Of a stretch of DNA of 64,000 nucleotides, positions 57,476 through 64,000 are shown in pieces. The DNA lies in the NCBI GenBank assembly GCA_009792885.1, contig WMCF01000203.1, forward strand, positions 201,395 through 265,394, read 5' to 3'. Source of the DNA: Eremophila alpestris peregrina (Eukaryota; Chordata; Aves; Passeriformes; Alaudidae). The number at the start of each line of letters is the position of its first letter. The first letter of the stretch is position 1. Under the pieces are notes generated by a model. It was not told the origin of the DNA. It made no database searches and saw only the letters and a list, made by a program, of their open reading frames with translations. The position numbers and the translations under genes are program-made.

Positions 57476-60400
57476 ATGGAGGAGCCGGTGAGCGGGGCCG
57501 GGCGGGGCGGGAGCGGGGCGGGCGGGTCGCTGTCCCAGGGGATCCCCGGCCCCGGGGGATCCCCGTCCTGGGTCCATCTCCGGGCAGCCGCCCGTGCGGG
57601 CCCAGGGCCGTGTCTCAGCCGGTGCCCATCGGCAGGTGACGGCGGAGCAGCTTCGGGCGCGGGGTAACGCGCTGTTCCAGGCGGGGGATCACGGAGCCGC
57701 CCTGGCTGCCTACACGGAGGCTTTGAGCCTGAGCGATGTCGCGTCGGAGCGCGCCGTGCTGCACCGCAACCGGGCCGCGTGTTACCTGAAGCTGGTGAGC
57801 GCCGGGCGGGTGCGTCACCGCGGCGCTGCAGGGACCTGCCCGGCCGGCTGGGGCTGTTCCCCTGCAGGCACTGTGACTCTGATCTCTTGATGATCTGTGG
57901 TCTTGCAGATCTGTGTCTGGGGCAGGGGATGAACACAGGGAACTTTAGGAGCTTGAGTAGACTAGAAGTGTCTGAAAAGCACCGGGGGCCGTAGGAATCC
58001 CTGGACACCCTCTGAGGGTTGTATTCTGGGAAAGACAGGGTGTCCCACTGGCTCACTCTCTTCAGTGATGCTGTTCCCATCCCGTCCCCAAAGTTAGGGG
58101 TGTAGGCTGCGTGGGGCTTGTGTAGGCAGTGCTCAGGCATTTCCCTCTCCTGTCCCTACAGGAGGATTACACCAAAGCAGAGGCTGATGCAACTAAAGGT
58201 ACTGTCAGTGGGGGCTGTGGGAGAGCAGCCCCTGGGCTGCCTGTGGGGGCAGGCTCTGTGACAGACCCCCTTGTGCGTAGCCATCGAAGCTGACGGCCGG
58301 GATGTGAAGGCGCTGTTCCGCCGCAGCCAGGCCCTGCAGCAGCTGGGCCGCCTGGACCAGGCTGTCAGGGACCTGCAGCGCTGTGTCAGCCTGGAGCCCA
58401 GGAACAAGGCCTTCCAGGAGGCCCTGCGTGCCCTGGGCAGCAGCATGCACGAGAAGGTCGGTGCGGGGCACTGGGGGCTGCCGGCCTCCCTGTGGCTGTG
58501 CGTGGCAGGAGAAGGTGGGGAGGACTGAGCCACTCTTTCTGCTCTGTTGCAGATGAAGGCCATGTCCTGCACGGACTCGAAAGTAGAGCAGATGTTCCAG
58601 ATCTTGCTGGATCTTGAAGAAAAGGACGCGGACAAGAAGCAGAAAGTCTGAGCTCAGGGAGCAGGGCACAGTGCTGTGGCTGGGAGGAGAGGAGGGGAGG
58701 ATTGTTGCTCCTGGGCTGGTGGTGGCTGAGTGGTGCTGCCTGGGCTGGGAGCTCCCCAGGACAGGGGTGGAGGGTGGGTGCCTGCAGCTGCCAGAGGTTC
58801 CTTGTGCACAGTGTGCTGCTGTGACCCAGACAGAGCTCTCCTTCCCCAGGCGGCGCAGAACTTGATCGTGCTGGCTCGAGAAGAGGCTGGAGCAGAGAAG
58901 ATCTTCCAGAGTGACGGTGTGCGGCTGCTGATGCAGCTGCTGGACACGGCCAAGGCTGACCTGATGCTGGCAGCCCTGCGCACACTGGTGGGGCTGTGCT
59001 CCGGCCACCGCTCTCGTGTAGGTCCCACCACACCCCACGGCTGGGCCCCGGGGAAAGCCATGCTGGGGAGGCTGCAGAGTGCCAGACAGGGAAGCTCTGA
59101 GCTGTTTCCTGACAGGCCTGAACTTGTGAGAGGAAAGCATCCTGATAAGGGGCTGGGAAACGCCAAGGCTTCCCCAAGGCCTCTGGAAGACAGGTGTGCT
59201 TGTACCTGCAGACCACGGCCATCCTGGCAGAGCTGGGGGCACCCCGTCTTGCAGCAGTGCTGGGTGTGGAGCACGAGCAGGTGTCCCTGGCTGCCTGCAA
59301 CCTGCTGCACGTCATATTCGACTCCCTGAAGGAGGGGCTGCAGAAAGACTTCCGTGGGAAGGAGGATGCAGTGGTGTTGGGTGAGTGTGGGCTGCCCTGG
59401 CTGGCTGTTGTATGGGGAGAGCCCCGTGCAGAGGTGCTATGGGGTTTTTTGCTGCTGCCCTATCACTGCTTCCTGCAGCAAAGCTGGGCTCTGATCCAGG
59501 GTTAACAGGAGTCAGAAGCCCCTGGTCATGGCAGCATCTCTGCCAGCTCTACAGTGGTGGGGGTGAGGCCATGCCCAGGGTGCTGATTGTGTGGCACTGT
59601 CTGTTTTGGAAGATTCTTCCAGGGACCTGAAACAGCTGATCAAGCACCTCCTGGAGCTGCTAGTGCTAGAAGGGGCCTCAGCACACGGCCGTGACAATGC
59701 CCTCAATCTGCTCATCAAGGTGGTGCCCAGGAGGTCACCAAAGGAGACCAACAACAGCCTGAGCCTCTGGGTGATTGACCAGGGTTAGTGGAATGGCTAG
59801 CAATGTCCTGCTGGGGCATTGTGCTCCTCTGCCCCAGGTCTGCACATGCCACTGTGCCCCTCAATGGGCTTCTGACCTTTCCCAGGGCTGAAGAAAATCC
59901 TGGAGGTGGGCAGCACAGTGTGTGGCAGCGTGGGCAGCCTGCCCGTGACAGAGAACAGCCGGATGAGCACCTCTGTTCTGCTGAGCAAACTGTATGAGGA
60001 CCTGAAGTGTGATGCTGAGAGGGAAAACTTCCACCGTCTGTGCGAGGACTATGTGAGGTGAGCCAGGGTGTCCTGGGGGTTTTGTCACCTGCAGCCTGGC
60101 AGCACCTGTCACCCTCAGTGCTAAAGCTGCCTGCAGACCCACTGTGCTGCTGTGGGGGAGGTTCAGCAGGTGGGGCAGGAAGAGGCAGGTGGATCCTCCT
60201 GACCCTTTCTGGTGGTCTTTCCCTGAAGGAGCTGGTTCGAGGGGCACGAGCTGCCAGGAAAGCTGCGGGCCATCCAGACAGTGTCGTGCCTGCTGCAGGG
60301 TCCCTCAGACGCAGGAAACAGGGTGCTGGAGCTGGAGGGGATCATGGACTGTGTGCTGTCCCTCTGTGCCTCTGTGTGTGAGGCCCACCAGCTGGTGGCT

Positions 60401-63228
60401 GTGGAGGCGCTGATCCACGCTGCTGACAAGGCCAAGCGCGCCTCCTTCATCACGGCCAACGGCGTCAACCTGCTCAAGGAGATCTACAAGCACAGCGAGA
60501 GGGACAGCATCCGCATCCGAGCGCTCGTGGTGAGTGTGGGGGCACAGGGTGGGCTGTGGGCTGGGACCACCATCACAGCGCTGCTCCCCCCTGCTGGGGT
60601 CCAGGACACACAGGTTGTCTGCATCCATTCCTGCTCCCACACTCTGTTCCTGCCTGCAGGGGCTCTGCAAGCTGGGATCTGCTGGAGGCACGGACTTCAG
60701 CATGAAGCAGTTTGCCGAGGGGTCCACCATGAAGCTGGCCAAGCAGTGCCGCAAGTGAGCAGGGCAAGGTGTGGGGGGTGGGCATGGTGCCCACAGCTGG
60801 GCTCCCTGCAGCTGGGCTCTCTGCAGCTGGGCTGTCCACAGCCTGGCTCAGGCACCACACCACTCTCCAGGTGGCTCTGCAATGAGGCCATCGATGCGGG
60901 CACGCGGCGCTGGGCTGTAGAGGGCCTGGCCTACCTCACCTTCGATGCAGATGTCAAGGAGGAGTTTGTGGAGGACAAAGCAGCAATGCAGGCCATGTTC
61001 CAGCTGGCCAAGGTGCATACCCAGAGCTGTGGGGTGGGCACCCTGGCACCAGGGAGATGTACTGGAGCAGGTGTGGGGCTCATGCTCTGGGGTGGGATGT
61101 GTGGGAGAAGCTGGGTGGGCTCCAGTCCTGGCTGTTCCTCTCTGTGAGTGTGATGGGTGCCCACTGTTGCCACAGTCAGAGGACAGGAGTGTCCTTTATG
61201 CTGTTGCGTCCACGCTGGTGAACTGCACCAACAGCTATGACCATGAGGAGCCAGACCCGCAGATGCTGGAGCTGGCCAAGTATGCCAAGCAGCACATTCC
61301 GGAGCAGCACCCCAAGGTGAGCAGGGCATGGCTGTGCTTGGGAGGGACACAGCCTGGGCTCCCAGGGGTGGGCAGGGTGTCCTTGGGGTCAGGCACCTCC
61401 CCAGGGTGCTCCTGAGCCAAGTGTGGCCCTGCCTGGGACAGGACAAGCCGGAGTTTGTGAGGCGGCGGGTGCGGAAGCTGCTGACGGCGGGAGTGGTGTC
61501 AGCTCTGGCCTGCATGGTGAAGAGTGAGAACCCAGCACTCACCAACTCCTGCCGGGAGCTCATCTCCAGGTGTGTGCTGGGGACAGGAGGGAGCTGGGTT
61601 CCCAGGCTGCCAGCATCCTGCTGGTGAAGCCCAGCTCCTGGATAGTAGAGGGGGATGTCCAGGAGTTTGGGCACAGTGCAGCCTGGGCCCACTGTGACTA
61701 TCCAAGTGCTGCAGCTAGTCCCACTTGGTCCCTAGAGTGTTCCTGGCGCTGGTGGAGGAGGCAGAAGACCGGGGTGGTGTGGTTGCTCAGGGAGGAGGCA
61801 AGGTGAGAGCATGGACCCCGCTGTGCTTCTGCCCTGCACTGTTCCAGGGAGTGCTGGGGCTTGGGGGAGCTGGGGCTCTGTGGTTTAGCAGGGGCTGCAC
61901 TGGCTCCCTTGGACATGAGGCTGTGGGAAGCTTTGGCTGCCCTGGGTGCTCTGGCCTTGGCTGCAGGACAAGCTGCTGTTTCTGCCCGCAGGCTCTGATC
62001 CCACTGTCCCTGGAGGGCACTGAGGTGGGGCAGACCAAGGCAGCGCAGGCCCTGGCAAAGATCACCATCACCTCCAACCCAGAGATGGCATTCCCTGGGG
62101 AGCGGGTGAGTGCTGGGGCTGGGTCTGCCAGGCAGGGGCTCATGTGGGAGCAGCAGTGGGCATTGACTCAGTCCCCTGTGTTCTGTCTCCACAGATCTAT
62201 GAGGTGGTGCGGCCCCTGGTCAGCCTCCTGCACCTGCAGCGCACGGGCCTGGAGAACTTTGAGGGGCTGATGGCCTTGACCAACCTGGCTGGCATCAGCG
62301 AGAGGCTGCGGTAATGGGGACAGGGGAAGAGGGGGCTGGCTGTCCCCTTGGGCCTGGCAGGCTGCCCTGGCAGGGAGTGCTCACTGCCCTCTCTCCTCCC
62401 AGGCAGAAGATCCTGAAAGAGCGGGCCGTGCCCATGATTGAGGGGTACATGTTTGAGGAGCACGAGCTGATCCGGCTAGCTGCAACTGAGTGCATGTGCA
62501 ACATGGCCATGAGCAAGGAGGTGAGGGCTGGGATGGGCTGGGCTCTGTGCTGGGCTGCTGGACCACCACACCCCCACCCAACCTCTCCTCTTTCCCCTGT
62601 GCAGGTGCAGGAGATGTTCCTGGCTGAGGGCAGTGACCGACTGAAGCTGATGGTCCTGTACAGTGGGGAGGAGGATGAGAAGCTGCGGCGGGCAGCCTCG
62701 GGGACCCTGGCCATGCTGACTGCCCTGCATCCCCCCATCTGCAAGCGGATTCCCCAGGTGGTGAGTGCCCAGGGTGGGCTGGGGACACCCAGGACCCTGG
62801 GACAGCACCCTGTGTCCCATATTCCCTCCCCATGGTGGCCTGGAGCTCTGGCCCCAGAAGACAGGGCAGCCTGTTGTGACTTGGGCCTGACTCTGAGGTG
62901 GGGCTGTAGAGGGGAGCTGGGACCCTTCTCCTGGGGTCCGTGGTGATGTTGCCCCACTCCCCTGCAGACGGTGCACTGGCTGGAGATCCTGCAGGCCCTG
63001 CTGCTGAGCCCCAGTGCGGAGCTGCAGCACCGCGGTGCCGTGGTGGTGATGAACATGATGGCAGCTGCCCGGGAGGTGGCCGAGCAGCTCATCGCCAGCG
63101 AGATGCTGGAGATCCTCTCCGTGCTTGCCAAGGACAAGGACAAGCCGCGGGTGGCCCAGGCGGCTCAGGAGAGCCTGGCACACGCAGTGTCTTACGGCCT
63201 CATCAAGCCCAACCCTGGCCACGACTGA
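57476..63228 (+). CDS. UNC45A: UNC-45 myosin chaperone A
   Basis: Cytosolic HSP90 co-chaperone that folds myosin motor domains. Twenty coding exons: 57476-57487, 57636-57794, 58162-58198, 58281-58456, 58553-58645, 58850-59017, 59212-59380, 59613-59783, 59886-60057, 60229-60529, 60660-60754, 60871-61012, 61176-61316, 61442-61569, 61736-61802, 61992-62105, 62195-62310, 62403-62520, 62605-62760 and 62968-63228. They give 931 residues (human isoforms about 929-944). Residues about 5-120 form three TPRs (LRARGNALFQAGDHGAALAA, YTKAEADATKAIEADGRDVK, LFRRSQALQQLGRLDQAV). The armadillo-like central and UCS domains follow (GLCKLGSAGGTDFSMKQFAE, AGTRRWAVEGLAYLTFDADV, GQTKAAQALAKITITSNPEM, MIEGYMFEEHELIRLAATEC). 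The general-cell paralog A is chosen over UNC45B from sequence similarity and from the MAN2A2/RCCD1 neighbours. Confidence 0.97.
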
Positions 63229-63621
63229 GAGCCCGCGGGGCTCGCACACACGCTGCACACGCTGCCCAGGCCGGTGCTCACTCGCTGCTCTCAGGGCGGC
63301 CCTGGCGGGGCCTGGCTGCACACGGAGCTGGCTCAGCACTGCCCGGGGCCGGGGCCACGCTGCTCCCGGCGGCGCCCGCCCGGTGCCCCGGGGCGAGAGG
63401 GAGGATGGGGCTTGCCGCTGCCTTTGCCACCGTCTGCCTTAGCCGGGAGGGCCGACCCGGGGCGGGACCGGCGCGGCGGAGCTCGGTCCACCCGGTAACA
63501 CTAAAGCTACTCTTGGACCACGGCCCGGCCTCCGTCCGTCTGTCCGCCGTCCGTGTGTCCGTCTGTCCGCCCGCCCCTCGCCGTCACGTCCGGCCCCTCC
63601 TCTGCCGGTGCCGCCCCAGCC
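63229..63621. other. UNC45A 3' UTR and RCCD1 promoter interval
   Basis: A 393-base GC-rich interval. No AATAAA is present; ACTAAA near 63501 is the only weak polyA candidate for UNC45A. A CGTCACGTCC half-CRE lies near 63581, and the sequence is CpG-rich up to the RCCD1 start, so the UNC45A tail and the RCCD1 promoter probably abut or overlap. Confidence 0.5.
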
Positions 63622-63778
63622 ATGGCGGCGGCCGCTCGCGTCTGGCTCGCCTTCGGGTTCAGCCCCGAGGAGGCGGCCGGGGAGCCGGGCCCGGGCCCGG
63701 GCCCCTGGCGGCTGGAGGCGGGCCCCGAGGGGATCTCCCGCATCTGGCCCGCCTGGAGCTACGTGGTCGTGGACACCG
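63622..63778 (+). CDS. RCCD1: RCC1 domain-containing protein 1, first coding exon (partial)
   Basis: An ATG in a good context (CAGCCATGG) opens 52 codons plus one base, ending at a GTGAGC donor at 63779. The peptide starts MAAAARVWLAFGFSPEEAAG and ends with ISRIWPAWSYVVVDTG. Human RCCD1, the next gene after UNC45A on 15q26.1 in the same orientation, begins with a similar short GFGF-containing N-terminus and an ASWSY motif at this position. RCCD1 partners KDM8 in histone H3K36 regulation and has RCC1 propeller repeats, which would lie beyond the window. Sequence from 63779 to 64000 is intron. The assignment rests mainly on synteny and the short motif. Confidence 0.75.
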
Positions 63779-64000
63779 GTGAGCGCCCCCGGCCCGCCCG
63801 GAGCCCCGGCGCCGGTCCCTGCCGCGGGGCCGGTGCGGCTCTCGGCCGGCCTGTGCCCGCTTCCCCTCGCCGCTCCCCGGGAGGGCGGGTCCCGCTCCCG
63901 CCGTTCGTCTTGTCCGCCCCTTCCCCTGGCACCGCTTCCTCCGGGATGGGACCCCCCCAGCCCTCCCCACCGCTCCGGTTCCCCCGGGATGGGATCCCCC

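Overview
The window is vertebrate nuclear DNA, almost certainly from a bird. Genes have many short exons with GT-AG introns, intergenic distances are small, CpG-rich promoters are frequent, GC is very high in places, and there is a recognisable 3' scrap of a CR1 LINE near 55.1 kb. Gene order fits the avian equivalent of parts of human chromosome 15. The species cannot be fixed from the sequence alone.

Layout. 0.3-3.7 kb: 3' exons of PDIA3 (+). 5.2-7.1 kb: a very GC-rich FKBP8-like immunophilin gene (+). 7.6-8.25 kb: SERF2 (+). 10.1-13.4 kb: SERINC4 (-). 14.6-15.6 kb: HYPK (+). 16.5-20.2 kb: MFAP1 (-). About 5 kb without recognisable genes follows. 25-38 kb: FURIN (+), with a CpG-island promoter and a long first intron. 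40.5-45.4 kb: FES (+). 46.6-54.1 kb: MAN2A2 (+). 55.5-56.9 kb: a Shisa-like membrane protein gene (+). 57.5-63.2 kb: UNC45A (+). 63.6 kb to the edge: first exon of RCCD1 (+).

I assembled the coding exons by hand from splice sites, reading phase and family knowledge. The predicted lengths fit the families: SERF2 59 aa, HYPK 129, MFAP1 440, SERINC4 489, FURIN 789, FES 823, MAN2A2 1149, UNC45A 931. The left half corresponds to human 15q15.3 (PDIA3-SERF2-SERINC4-HYPK-MFAP1) and the right half to 15q26.1 (FURIN-FES-MAN2A2-UNC45A-RCCD1), so the gene-poor 20.4-25 kb stretch holds an evolutionary junction. ELL3 and HDDC3, which I expected from human order, were not seen. An FKBP8-like gene and a Shisa-like gene occupy those intervals.

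Several products act in protein folding and secretion: PDIA3 (ER disulfide exchange), HYPK and SERF2 (co-translational and aggregation control), UNC45A (myosin/HSP90 co-chaperone), FURIN (trans-Golgi proprotein cleavage) and MAN2A2 (Golgi N-glycan trimming). This grouping is inherited synteny, not an operon.

Most notable observations: a 19-base Tn5 (Nextera) mosaic-end sequence flanked by a perfect 69-bp duplication in an MFAP1 intron, almost certainly an assembly artefact; a possible 78-bp in-frame cassette exon in MAN2A2; an FKBP8-like paralog without a membrane anchor; a SHISAL1-like gene beside MAN2A2; and several promoter-proximal minisatellites. I found no previously undescribed multi-gene system.
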